Source of the DNA: PALSA-505 sp035308365
Lineage (GTDB): Bacteria; Actinomycetota; Actinomycetes; Streptosporangiales; Streptosporangiaceae
Reading direction: 5' to 3'
Assembly: GCA_035308365.1 (NCBI GenBank)
Contig: DATGGU010000139.1
Span: 1-64,000 of the forward strand
DNA: 64,000 nt
Positions 18,601 to 26,920 of the stretch are shown one piece after another (the stretch's first letter is position 1; the number at the start of each line of letters is the position of its first letter). The translations under genes were made by a program, and so were the position numbers. Under the pieces are notes generated by a model that had not been told where the DNA came from, ran no database searches, and saw only the letters and a list, made by a program, of their open reading frames with translations.

Positions 18601-19398
18601 CTAGCCGATGCCGGGGGCGATGGACTCGGCCAGGCCGTCCAGGATGTCCTGGTCGCCGGACTGTTCGACCGGGCCGGACGGTGGGCGGTGCCAGAGCCAG
18701 CAGTCGAGGTCGGCGGCGGTGCCGGTGATCTCGGCCCTGGCCGGCCCGCCCGGGCCGGATTCGGCTACATGGATGCCGGGTTCGTCGCAGGACTTGCCTT
18801 CCGGGTCGGTGCCGGTGAACCTGGCGAGCGTCACCAGCCAGGAATCCCCCGTATCGGTGGCCCGCAGCCGGACGGTGCGGCCGGGTAGCGGGGTGATCGT
18901 GCCCCAGCTTGGGCAGTTCGCGTAGATGATCCGGAGCACCTCATCCACCCCGTCGGCGGCGAGCTGGGCGTCAACCGGGGTCCTGGCGTCAGCCGTCAGC
19001 TCGGCGTCGATGCGGTGGATGAGCGCCTCGTGGGCCTGGCGCCGGTAGGTGAATCCGGCGGTCTGCTCCTTCGACCAGCTCCAGGCGGGAGTGTCCGGGC
19101 TGGTCGCCCGCAGGGTCGCGGCCAGTTCTCCGCTCGCCTGCCGGAAGAACCCGAGCAGGACGGCCCGGCCGCCGGGAGGACGCTCGGGGTTGCGCTCTTG
19201 AGCCTCGTCACCGGGCAGCTTGTCCCGCACCACCGTGGTCCAGAAGTGCTGCACCAGGCCGAGGTGCCACAGCAGGTCGTCTGCGTCCCAGTCCGGGCAG
19301 CTCGGCACGCGTGCCTGCGGCGGAGCCTGCTGGATCGCCTCGGCGAACCGCGTGGAGTCCCGGACGAGGTGGCTGAGGTAGTCCCTGGGCTTGAGCAT
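18601..19398 (-). CDS. Maleylpyruvate isomerase family mycothiol-dependent enzyme
   Basis: A 265-residue protein of the DinB-like mycothiol-dependent (MDMPI) family. The N-terminal four-helix bundle has CPDWDADDLLWHLGLVQHFW with the metal-ligand His, then RRQAHEALIHRIDAEL with two more His in the family positions. The C-terminal domain (DTGDSWLVTLARF through ADLDCWLWHRPP) matches the usual second module. The ATG at 19398 is preferred; another in-frame start at 19428 adds ten poorly conserved residues. Members transfer or isomerise with mycothiol as cofactor; the substrate is unknown. Confidence 0.88.
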   Translation of the reverse strand: MLKPRDYLSHLVRDSTRFAEAIQQAPPQARVPSCPDWDADDLLWHLGLVQHFWTTVVRDKLPGDEAQERNPERPPGGRAVLLGFFRQASGELAATLRATSPDTPAWSWSKEQTAGFTYRRQAHEALIHRIDAELTADARTPVDAQLAADGVDEVLRIIYANCPSWGTITPLPGRTVRLRATDTGDSWLVTLARFTGTDPEGKSCDEPGIHVAESGPGGPARAEITGTAADLDCWLWHRPPSGPVEQSGDQDILDGLAESIAPGIG

Positions 19399-19488
19399 GC
19401 CGCCTACCGTACTCCCGGCCCCCGGCAAGGCCCTGTCGCGCCGGGTTCGCCGCAGCGACCACGCTGACCGCTTCCGTAACGGAGAAAA

Positions 19489-20133
19489 TCAGCGATCTGC
19501 CGGCAGGTCACTGGCGCCGACGTGCTTGTCCAGCCAGTCCCGGAGCGGGCGGGTGGCGCGCATGAAGCCGACCACCCGGTCCTTCGCGGCGGGCGTGCCC
19601 AGCCAGGCGGCGGCGGGCCATTCCTGCCATGCGGTGAGGCCCTTGTGTTTGAGCAGGCCGGCGCGTGGGTGGTCCTTGGCGAAGCCGCGCGGCGTGGTCT
19701 TCAGGGTGTCATGGCCGTGGACAGTGATCTTGTGCGTCTCGGCCTCGGCGATGATCTGGGCAAGGGCCTCGCCCGAGCGATCTTCGGCGACCGCCTGGCG
19801 GTAGCGCTGTAGCTGGTCGGTGGCCATGTGCCACATGCCGCTGCCCACGCCGAGGCCGTGGGCGGAGAGCTGTATGTAGCCACCGTCGGCCACGGTGGCG
19901 CCGATGGCCGTCTTGTAGGGCGTCTTGTCGGCGCTGAACCGCAGGTCACGGTACGGGCGGAAGATCTTTCCCTCGCCGAATTCGGCCTCCAGCTCGGCGA
20001 GCAGGGCAGCCATGGGGGCGTGCACCGCGTTGTCGTAGGTCGCCTTGTTGGCCGTCCAGTAGGTCTTGGAGTTGTCGGCCGCCAGGCCCTCGTAGAACTC
20101 CAGTGCCTCGGCGGGCCATCCGGTGAACTTCAT
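19489..20133 (-). CDS. DUF2461 domain-containing protein
   Basis: A 214-residue protein of the TIGR02453/DUF2461 family with unknown biochemical role. Family blocks include TGWPAEALEFYEGLAADNSK, IFRPYRDLRFSADKTPYKT, GYIQLSAHGLGVGSGMW and TTPRGFAKDHPRAGLLKHKG. Length is typical. It is 15 bases upstream of the end of the glycosyltransferase gene at 20149, same strand, and could share its transcript. Confidence 0.93.
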   Translation of the reverse strand: MKFTGWPAEALEFYEGLAADNSKTYWTANKATYDNAVHAPMAALLAELEAEFGEGKIFRPYRDLRFSADKTPYKTAIGATVADGGYIQLSAHGLGVGSGMWHMATDQLQRYRQAVAEDRSGEALAQIIAEAETHKITVHGHDTLKTTPRGFAKDHPRAGLLKHKGLTAWQEWPAAAWLGTPAAKDRVVGFMRATRPLRDWLDKHVGASDLPADR

Positions 20134-20148
20134 GGGCTCCCCAGGGGA

Positions 20149-21450
20149 TCAGCTCGTGGCGGGCCTGGCCGTGGCGCGCGCCCGCCAGGCGACGATGAGC
20201 ATGGCGGCGAACAGGATCAGCCCGCACAGGACGAAGAGGTTGCGGGTGAGCAGCATAGCCGGGTGCAGGCTGACCGCGTGCGAGACCAGCGGCTCGCGGT
20301 TGACGATCGCGAGCAGGCCCCCCTGGGGTTCATAGGCCCACCGGCCGTGCAGCTCGTTCGGGTAAGCCGCGAACAGCAGCACGAGGACGATCGTGGCCGC
20401 CCACCACGCCCGCCTTACCATGTCCCGGCTGCGGATGGCCCAGTCGGCGAGGACGGCAAGCAGCGGCAGCAGCCAGACCCAGTGGTGGTCCCAGCTCACC
20501 GGCGAGATCAGCAGCCCGGTCAGCGCACACGTCGCCCACCCGGCCACCGGCTGGCCGGACCGGTGCAGCACAGCCGCCGCGAGGATGCCGGCCACCCCGA
20601 CCACGACCGAGATGGCGATCCAGACCGGCCTTGCCCCGCTGACGCTGCCTACGAGCTGGATGAGCATGCCGTTGATGGACTGGTTGCGGATGCCGCTGAC
20701 CATCCCGATGCCGTGCGGATGCTCGAAGTAGCCAGCCAGCCAGTAATTGCTGAACGTGCCGGGCAGGAAAATCCAGCCGATCACGGCCGTGACCACGAAT
20801 GCCGCCATGGCGGTGACCGCCTGGCGGATCTTGCCAGCCAGCAGCAGGTAAGGGATGAAGACCAGCGGCACCAGCTTGATCCCAGCGGCCACGCCGACGC
20901 CGGTGCCCTTGAGCCGGCGGGTGTCCGGCTGGCACAGGTCCCACACGATCAGCAGCATCAGCAGCGGCTCGATCTGCCCAAGTTGCAGCGCCCGCTGGAA
21001 TGGCTCCAGCCACAGTGCGACGCCGGCCAGGGCCAGCGTGGCCGCGAGACGCCGCGCCCCGCGCCAGCCGAGGCCGCCGAACACCAGCCACGAGGTCACC
21101 AGCACCGAGAGCATGCTGAGCCCCGTGACCCAGTAACCGAGCGCGATCCGCGGCAGGCTCGCGAGCTGGGCAAAGATCAGTGCGGCGAACGGTGTATAGG
21201 TGAACCGCCGGAAGTCGACCGTTACTTGGTACAGCCTTCCCGGCTCCGACTCGGCAACCCGGCCGGCGTCGAGGTAGACATGCAGGTCGAACCAGTTCAA
21301 CAGCACCGGATGGGCGATCAGGTCGGCGACGTAAAGACCCAGCAGGACCACGAACACCACGGCGCAGGCAGTAAGCCCGCGCCGTCTGTCCGCCTGCCGG
21401 GCAGGCATGCCGCCGGCCGGGCGGATCAGCTCATTTTGTGAGGCCGCCAT
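20149..21450 (-). CDS. GT87-like polyprenol-phosphate-dependent glycosyltransferase, copy A
   Basis: A 433-residue integral membrane protein with about 10-12 hydrophobic helices, of the GT-C class (glycosyltransferase family 87/DUF2029), which includes mycobacterial mannosyltransferases using polyprenol-phosphate mannose outside the membrane. Conserved elements are WFDLHVYLDAGR (Asp in the first extracellular loop), FTYTPFAALIFAQL, ALQLGQIEPLLMLL and SPVSWDHHWVWLLP. The ATG at 21450 follows GGGAGAAGG. It is a close paralogue of copy B at 24951, with which it brackets the padR-ABC-FtsX operon. The sugar and acceptor are unknown. Confidence 0.88.
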   Translation of the reverse strand: MAASQNELIRPAGGMPARQADRRRGLTACAVVFVVLLGLYVADLIAHPVLLNWFDLHVYLDAGRVAESEPGRLYQVTVDFRRFTYTPFAALIFAQLASLPRIALGYWVTGLSMLSVLVTSWLVFGGLGWRGARRLAATLALAGVALWLEPFQRALQLGQIEPLLMLLIVWDLCQPDTRRLKGTGVGVAAGIKLVPLVFIPYLLLAGKIRQAVTAMAAFVVTAVIGWIFLPGTFSNYWLAGYFEHPHGIGMVSGIRNQSINGMLIQLVGSVSGARPVWIAISVVVGVAGILAAAVLHRSGQPVAGWATCALTGLLISPVSWDHHWVWLLPLLAVLADWAIRSRDMVRRAWWAATIVLVLLFAAYPNELHGRWAYEPQGGLLAIVNREPLVSHAVSLHPAMLLTRNLFVLCGLILFAAMLIVAWRARATARPATS

Positions 21451-21484
21451 CGAGCCTTCTCCCGCGTCCATGTCGTTATCTCGT

Positions 21485-21522
21485 TGGACCCGCTCCCCAG
21501 CGGGTGGTTCGCGGCCCGGCCG
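21485..21522. repeat. 38-bp repeat with hairpin, copy 1
   Basis: The 38 bases are identical to 25117-25154. They contain the hairpin ACCCGCT-CCCC-AGCGGGT. This copy lies upstream of GT87 copy A; the other lies after the permease gene. Together with the flanking paralogues it marks the ends of a duplicated block. The rest of the 480-base gap (21451-21930) has no gene, only the padR promoter. Confidence 0.8.
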
Positions 21523-21873
21523 CAGCCGCGGCCGGCCAGGCAACGTCACCGGCCGCATGTGGCAAGGAGATCTCGGCTGGGCCCCCTGGCAGCTCCCGCT
21601 CGATACTAGCGCCGGTTCCGGCGCGTCCGGCCCGTGACGGAAGCGGCGCCCGCTCCCGTGCAGGCCGGGCGCTGACGAGCATCACAGCTGCTTCCCCCGG
21701 AGGTGTTTGTCGTTGCTGACCTGCGGCGCCGTCCCGGGTGTGACTAGCCGGCCGGGCGCTACAGCCAGGAGACGTGTGAGCGTCCTGGGATGTTGCCCGG
21801 AAATCAGAAAATGACGGATCGTTGACGGAACGTTGACCCCCGCCGTCACCGGGCTGGCGGTGCCTCACGGCGG

Positions 21874-21910
21874 TTGACACCCCTTACAGCTAGCCGCTAT
21901 CTATTAGATA
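21874..21910 (+). promoter_or_regulatory. padR-ABC operon promoter with operator over the -10
   Basis: TTGACA (21874-21879) is followed after 18 bases by TATCTA (21898-21903). The -10 is one arm of the dyad TATCTA-T-TAGATA (21898-21910), so a bound PadR dimer would block RNA polymerase. The GTG start is 20 bases further on. Autorepression is the usual mode of PadR proteins; here it is inferred from position. Confidence 0.6.
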
Positions 21911-21930
21911 ACCGTTAGAGGGGACATCGA

Positions 21931-22461
21931 GTGCGGCAGGAAATTGTGCTGGCGATGCTGGCCAAGGAGCCCTCGCACGGGTACGAGCTGCGGGCGCGGC
22001 TGGGCCAGGCACTCGGCCCGCTCGGCGACGACATGAACGCCGGGCAGATCTACGTCACGCTGGCCCGGCTGGAGAAGGCCGGCCTGGTGACCTGCGAGCG
22101 GTCGGCCGGGCTGGCCGACCGGCCTGACCGCAAGGTCTACGAGCTGACCGCGGCCGGGCAGCAGCGGGTGGCCGGCTGGCTGGCCGAGGTGAGCTGGCCG
22201 CGGCCGGACCTGGCGGAGTTCCACCTCAAGCTGGTCGCTGCCGCGGCCGGGAAGCTGGCCGACCCGCTGGCCATCGTGGACGCCCAGCGCCGCGAGCTGC
22301 TGCGCCGGCTCTCCGAGGCCCAGCGGGCCGCCATCGCCGAGCCGGCCGCCTCTACCGCCGGGTTGCTGCTCGAGGGCATCGTGCTGCGGCTGCAGGCAGA
22401 CCTGCGCTGGCTCGAAGCTTGCGAACGAAACTGGACAGGCCGGAAGGAATCCAAGCAATGA
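21931..22461 (+). CDS. PadR-family regulator of the adjacent ABC exporter
   Basis: A 176-residue repressor. The winged helix is MRQEIVLAMLAKEPSHGYEL, ARLGQALG, GQIYVTLARLEKAGLV, then DRKVYELTAAGQQR; the C-terminal helical domain follows to residue 170. The start is GTG with GAGGGG upstream. Its stop overlaps the ATG of the ABC gene (ATGA), so the two are translationally coupled. A decayed copy of its 3' third lies at 26740-26845. Confidence 0.92.
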   Translation: MRQEIVLAMLAKEPSHGYELRARLGQALGPLGDDMNAGQIYVTLARLEKAGLVTCERSAGLADRPDRKVYELTAAGQQRVAGWLAEVSWPRPDLAEFHLKLVAAAAGKLADPLAIVDAQRRELLRRLSEAQRAAIAEPAASTAGLLLEGIVLRLQADLRWLEACERNWTGRKESKQ

Positions 22462-23195
22462 CCGATACCACGCTGTTGCGGGCCAGCGGTGTGTGCAAGC
22501 GATACGGCAGCGGGGACGGGCTGGTCCGCGCGGTCGACGGCGTCGACCTGGAGGTGGCCCCGGGCGAGACACTGTCGATCATGGGGCCGAGCGGCTGTGG
22601 CAAGTCCACGCTGCTGCACATCCTGGGCGGCCTGGACCGGCCCAGCGATGGGCAGGTGTGGCTGGCCGGGAACCGCCTCGACAAGATGGGTGAGCGCGGG
22701 CTGGCCCGGCTGCGCCGCGACGCCGTCGGCTTCGTCTTCCAGGCCTTCCACCTGATGGACGAGCTCACCGCCATCGAGAACGTCGAGCTGCCCGCCCTGC
22801 TGGCCGGGCACTCGCCGCGCGCGGCCCGGCGCCGTGCGACCGAGCTGCTGGACCAGACCGGGCTGGCGGACCGGGCGAAGTTCCTGCCCACGGCGCTGTC
22901 CGGCGGGCAACGGCAGCGGGTCGCCATCGCCCGCGCGCTGGCCAACGAGCCGCTGGTCGTGCTGGCCGACGAGCCCACCGGCAACCTGGACAGCGAGGCC
23001 ACGCTGGACGTGCTGCGGCTGTTCGACAGCCTGCACCAGACCGGGCAGACCCTGATCATCGTCACCCACAACTCGCGGATCGCGGCCACGGCGGACCGGC
23101 TGATCTCCATGCGGGACGGCGTGTTCGTGGACCAGACCAGGCTCACCGGCGGCAGCACCGGCAGCCTCGGCGCCCTGGCCGGACTGGAGGGCTGA
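22458..23195 (+). CDS. ABC transporter ATP-binding protein, MacB/LolD type
   Basis: A 245-residue nucleotide-binding subunit that powers the FtsX-type permease encoded next. Walker A is GPSGCGKST, the Q-loop is FVFQAFHLMDELT, the signature is LSGGQRQR, Walker B is VVLADEPTG and the switch histidine is in IIVTHN. The ATG at 22458 overlaps the padR stop; the frame is open earlier (22419), but that would be within padR. Family members act in drug/peptide efflux or lipoprotein handling. Confidence 0.95.
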   Translation: MTDTTLLRASGVCKRYGSGDGLVRAVDGVDLEVAPGETLSIMGPSGCGKSTLLHILGGLDRPSDGQVWLAGNRLDKMGERGLARLRRDAVGFVFQAFHLMDELTAIENVELPALLAGHSPRAARRRATELLDQTGLADRAKFLPTALSGGQRQRVAIARALANEPLVVLADEPTGNLDSEATLDVLRLFDSLHQTGQTLIIVTHNSRIAATADRLISMRDGVFVDQTRLTGGSTGSLGALAGLEG

Positions 23196-23199
23196 TCAG

Positions 23200-25086
23200 A
23201 TGGGCCGCATTGCGCTGGTCGGCCGGCTGGTCGCGGGGAACCTGCGGCGGCGCCCGGTCGAAGCCATGCTGCTGCTGCTCGCGATAGTGGCCGCCACGGC
23301 CACGCTGACCATCGGGCTCATCCTGAGCGGGGTGACCAGCCGGCCGTACCTGCGGACCCGGGCGGCCACCGCCGGGCCTGACGTGGTGGCCAGCGTCTCA
23401 CCGACGTTCGGCGGGCCAACCGGGCCAGGCTCCAGCTCCACTGCCGGGCAGTCGAGCCCCGGCGGGCCGGCCACCCCCAGGCCACCGGACGTTGCCTTGC
23501 TGACGGCGCTCGAGCATGCTCCAGGGGTCACCGGCCACGGCGGGCCGTACCCTCTCACCTGGGCCACCATGCGGGCGCACGGCCTCGCGGTGGCGGCAGA
23601 AGTAGAAGGCCGCGACCAGGTAGCCGCCCAGGTCGACCGGCCCCGGCTGACCGCAGGCAGCTGGCTGCGGCCCGGTGAGGTGGTGGTCGAACGTGCGTTC
23701 GCCCAGGCGCTCGGCGTCGCCCCGGGCGATTCCATAACGCTGAACGGGCGGCCGTTCACCGTGGCCGGCATCGCGGTTACCGCGGCGTTCTCGCCGTATC
23801 CCCAAATCTGCGCCGAAGGCTGTTTCATCGACACCTCGGCGATACCCGGGAACGATCCCGGCCTGGTCTGGGCTACCGAGGCCGCCGCCAAGAGCCTGGC
23901 CTCGTCCGGTGAGCCGGTCAACTACTACCTGAGCCTCAAGCTCGCGAATCCGGCCAGTGCCGACGCGTTCGCGAACGTCCGCGATTCGACCAGCAACCCG
24001 GCCGCCCCCTTCCTGGTTTCCTGGCAGCACATCAGCTCGGCGGACGGCAAGGTGGTGACCAACGAGCAGCGGATCCTGATCGTCGGCAGCTGGCTGCTCG
24101 GCTTGCTGGCGGTGGCCAGCGTCGCCGTGCTGGTCGGCGGCCGGATGGCGGACCAGACCAGGCGGGTGGGCCTGATCAAGGCCGTCGGCGGCACCCCTGG
24201 GCTGATCGCCGTCGTCCTGCTGACCGAGTACCTGGTGCTGGCGCTGATCGCGGCGGTCGCCGGGCTGGTGACAGGGCGGCTGGTCGCCCCGCTGCTCACC
24301 AACCTCGGGTCCGGCCTGCTCGGTGCCGCATCCGCGCCGTCGCTCACCGTGTCCAGGGTCTTGCTGGTTATCGCCGTCGCCCTGCTGGTCGCGGTGCTGG
24401 CGACGCTCGTCCCGGCCGTGCGTGCGGCCCGGACCAGCACGGTCCGCGCGCTGGCCGACGCGGCCCGCCCACCCAAACGGCGAAGCTGGCTGATCGCCAC
24501 CTCGGCCCGGCTGCCGGTCCCGCTGTTGCTAGGACTGCGGGTGGCCGCCCGGCGGCCGCGCCGCGGCGTGCTGACCACGGTCAGCGTCGCCATCACGATC
24601 AGCGGGATCGTCGCGGTGTTGTGTGCGCACGCTGTTTTCGACCGGGGGTTCGGCGTGACGACCGTGTCCGGGCTGCCCGACCCGCGAACCAGCCGGCTGA
24701 GCGAGGTGATGCTCGTGCTCACGATCATGTTGTCCACGCTGGCCGCGGTGAACGCCGTCTTCATCACCTGGGCGACGGCGCTGGACGCCCGGCATTCATC
24801 GGCGCTGACTCGCGCACTCGGTGCGACTTCCGAGCAGGTCACTGCGAGCCTGTCGGTGGCTCAGGTGATTCCGGTCCTGGTGGGCGCACTGCTGGGGATC
24901 CCCGGCGGGATCGAGTTGTTCCGGGCCGTGAAGAACGGGGCGAATATGGCCTACCCACCAGCGTGGTGGCTGGTCCTCCTGGTGCTGGGCACCCTGGTCG
25001 TGGCGGCGGTGCTCACCGCCATCACCGCCCGCATCGGCACCCGCCGCCGCCCCGTCGCCGAGGTCCTGCAGGCCGAACTGGCCTGA
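23200..25086 (+). CDS. FtsX/MacB-type ABC transporter permease
   Basis: A 628-residue membrane protein starting four bases after the ABC gene. A first helix (AMLLLLAIVAATATLTIGLI) is followed by a large extracellular domain (about residues 45-280), then two FtsX domains of three to four helices each: around 290-410 (ILIVGSWLLGLLAVASV, VGLIKAVGGTPG) and around 490-620 (MLVLTIMLSTLAAVNAVF, ALGATSEQV). The 3' end is overlapped for 136 bases by the convergent GT87 copy B frame. A duplicated scrap of its last codons is at 26845-26900. Substrate unknown. Confidence 0.9.
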   Translation: MGRIALVGRLVAGNLRRRPVEAMLLLLAIVAATATLTIGLILSGVTSRPYLRTRAATAGPDVVASVSPTFGGPTGPGSSSTAGQSSPGGPATPRPPDVALLTALEHAPGVTGHGGPYPLTWATMRAHGLAVAAEVEGRDQVAAQVDRPRLTAGSWLRPGEVVVERAFAQALGVAPGDSITLNGRPFTVAGIAVTAAFSPYPQICAEGCFIDTSAIPGNDPGLVWATEAAAKSLASSGEPVNYYLSLKLANPASADAFANVRDSTSNPAAPFLVSWQHISSADGKVVTNEQRILIVGSWLLGLLAVASVAVLVGGRMADQTRRVGLIKAVGGTPGLIAVVLLTEYLVLALIAAVAGLVTGRLVAPLLTNLGSGLLGAASAPSLTVSRVLLVIAVALLVAVLATLVPAVRAARTSTVRALADAARPPKRRSWLIATSARLPVPLLLGLRVAARRPRRGVLTTVSVAITISGIVAVLCAHAVFDRGFGVTTVSGLPDPRTSRLSEVMLVLTIMLSTLAAVNAVFITWATALDARHSSALTRALGATSEQVTASLSVAQVIPVLVGALLGIPGGIELFRAVKNGANMAYPPAWWLVLLVLGTLVVAAVLTAITARIGTRRRPVAEVLQAELA

Positions 25087-26441
25087 CGTCGCGTCTTGCG
25101 GGACCGGGTACGAGCCTGGACCCGCTCCCCAGCGGGTGGTTCGCGGCCCGGCCGTAATGCGGCCAGGGCCTGCTTCCGCGCCCGCCAGGCAGTGATGAGC
25201 ATCATGACGAACAGCGCCATCCCGGCGAGGATGTACAGGTTCCAGGTGATCAGCAGGCCGGGGTGCAGGTCGTTGATGTGTGCCCGGTTGGCCTTGCGGC
25301 TGACGATCCCGAGCAGCCCGCCGTCCAGGACGTAGCCCTGAGGGCCGTGAAAGGTGTATGGATAGGCCCCGAACACCACGAAGACACCGATCCCCACCCC
25401 GTACCATGCCCACCGGACCCCGCCCGTTGCCCTGATCGCCCAGGTGACGATGACTCCCAGCAGGGGCAGCAGCCAGACCCAGTGGTTGTCCCAGCTGACC
25501 GGTGAGACCAGCAGGCCGGTCAGGGCGCAGGTCACCCAGCCCTCGACTGGCCTGCCCGAGCGGTGCAGCATCGCCGCCGCGCCGAGCCCGGCCAGCCCGG
25601 TGATCACGGCGGCCAGCAGCCATTCCGGCCTGGCCACCTGGATACTCCCGGTGAGCCTGATCAGGAGAGCGAGCAGGGACTGGTTGCGGTAGCCGCCAAC
25701 CGGGCCGATGCCGCTGGGCCGCATGAAGTAGCCGGTCAGCCAGTAGCTGGCAGAGGTCTTGGGTGAGGACGCCCACCCGATCAGCGCGGTGGCCACGAAG
25801 GCAGCCGCCGCCGTCACCGCCTGGCGGATCTTGCCGGCCAGCAGCAGGTACGGGATGAAGATCAGCGGTACCAGCTTGATCCCGGCGGCCAGGCCGACGC
25901 CGGCACCCTTCAGCCGGCGCGCGTCCGGCTGGCACAGGTCCCACCCGATCAGCAGCATCAGCAGCAGCTCGATCTGGCCGAGTTGCAGCGCGGTCTGCAC
26001 CGGCTCCAGCCACAGCGCCACCCCGGCCAGGGCCAGCGCGGCGGCCAGCCGCCGGATGCCCCGCCAGCCCAGTGCGCCGAACGTCAGCCACGAGGTCACC
26101 GGCACCGACACCAGGCTGACCGCAGTGACCCAGTATTCGAGGGTCGCCCGCGGCAGGCTCACCAACTGGGCGAAGATCAGGCCGGCGAAGGGCGTGTAGG
26201 TGAACTGCCGCTTGTCAAACACCCAGATGTACAGGTGGCCGGGCGCCTGCCGCGCGATCCGCCCGGCGCGCAGGTAGATCCGAAGGTCGAACCAGTTCAG
26301 CAGTCCCGGATGGGCGAACAGGTCGGCGACGTACAGACCCGTCAGGATCGCGAACGCCGCGATGCAGACGGCCGGCCACACCGGCCGGCGAGCTGGCTCC
26401 TCGCCGGCCGGGCGGCTCAGCTCAGCCTGACTGGCCGCCAT
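24951..26441 (-). CDS. GT87-like glycosyltransferase, copy B, with run-on C-terminus
   Basis: A 496-residue GT-C membrane glycosyltransferase, paralogue of copy A (20149-21450): same start MAASQ, WFDLRIYLRAGR, FTYTPFAGLIFAQL, ALQLGQIELLLML, GIKLVPLIFIPYLLLAGK and SPVSWDNHWVWLLP. Homology to copy A ends near WRARKQALAAL; the frame then continues about 55 residues of Arg-rich sequence through the 38-bp hairpin repeat and into the antisense of the permease 3' end. The native stop has probably been lost. Ends on opposite strands overlap by 136 bases, unusual in this window. The ATG at 26441 mirrors copy A. Confidence 0.85.
   Translation of the reverse strand: MAASQAELSRPAGEEPARRPVWPAVCIAAFAILTGLYVADLFAHPGLLNWFDLRIYLRAGRIARQAPGHLYIWVFDKRQFTYTPFAGLIFAQLVSLPRATLEYWVTAVSLVSVPVTSWLTFGALGWRGIRRLAAALALAGVALWLEPVQTALQLGQIELLLMLLIGWDLCQPDARRLKGAGVGLAAGIKLVPLIFIPYLLLAGKIRQAVTAAAAFVATALIGWASSPKTSASYWLTGYFMRPSGIGPVGGYRNQSLLALLIRLTGSIQVARPEWLLAAVITGLAGLGAAAMLHRSGRPVEGWVTCALTGLLVSPVSWDNHWVWLLPLLGVIVTWAIRATGGVRWAWYGVGIGVFVVFGAYPYTFHGPQGYVLDGGLLGIVSRKANRAHINDLHPGLLITWNLYILAGMALFVMMLITAWRARKQALAALRPGREPPAGERVQARTRSRKTRRQASSACRTSATGRRRVPMRAVMAVSTAATTRVPSTRRTSHHAGG
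25117..25154. repeat. 38-bp repeat with hairpin, copy 2
   Basis: Identical to 21485-21522, with the hairpin ACCCGCT-CCCC-AGCGGGT at 25120-25137, 31 bases after the permease stop. It may act as terminator for the exporter operon. On the minus strand it encodes part of the run-on tail of GT87 copy B. Confidence 0.8.
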
Positions 26442-26739
26442 GAGGCTTCCCCGCAGAGTCTTCTTGGCATGGCTGGACAGGTGGGTTCCGTCCACGGGGG
26501 TGTGACCCAGCCGGGAGGAACTTCTGGGTGCTGACCGAGGTTGGCTCGGCAGGCGTCACGCGGAGCCGTGCTCTCGGTGACCCCAGCCGCTCTCGGTGAC
26601 CCACAACGGAGACGGGCGGGCGGCCGGCAGAGTTGCCGGAGAAACGAGGAATTAGCTCTCTCATGAGAGAACCCTGAAGATCCACGCTGTCTGGTGGGCG
26701 ATGCTTTGACGGGCGCTTGACGCGAATCACACCTAGTGC

Positions 26740-26900
26740 TGCGAGCTGCTGCGCTGGCTCTCCGGGGCCCAGCGGGCCGCCAATCGCCGAGCAGGCCGGC
26801 TGCGCCGCCGGGTTGCTGCTCAAGGGCATCGTGCCGCGGCTGCCGGCCGAACTGGCCTGACGTCGCGTCCTCGCGGGGCCGGGTACGAGCCTGGCCCCGG
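26740..26900 (+). pseudogene. Fused remnant of a second padR and permease 3' end
   Basis: Bases 26740-26845 align with the padR gene at 22291-22398 (the ELLRRLSEAQRAA to EGIVLRL region) with about a dozen mismatches and one inserted A in GCCGCCAATCGCC, which breaks the frame. Directly after, 26845-26900 aligns with 25071-25130, the last codons of the permease (AELA, stop) and its trailer (TGACGTCGCGTC). The ABC gene and nearly all of the permease are missing between. This is the wreck of a second exporter operon beyond GT87 copy B. The rest of 26442-26920 shows no gene. Confidence 0.85.
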
Positions 26901-26920
26901 TCCCGCGAGAGTATTGATGG

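Noticed and set aside
19828..21441. 537-codon plus-strand frame opposite GT87 copy A
   Set aside because: Asp/Gln/Arg/His-rich low-complexity antisense of a membrane protein.
26442..26920. Missing mftA/mftB upstream of mftD
   Set aside because: No short peptide with the MftA-type C-terminus (Val-Tyr end) is encoded here; the region is the padR/permease remnant.
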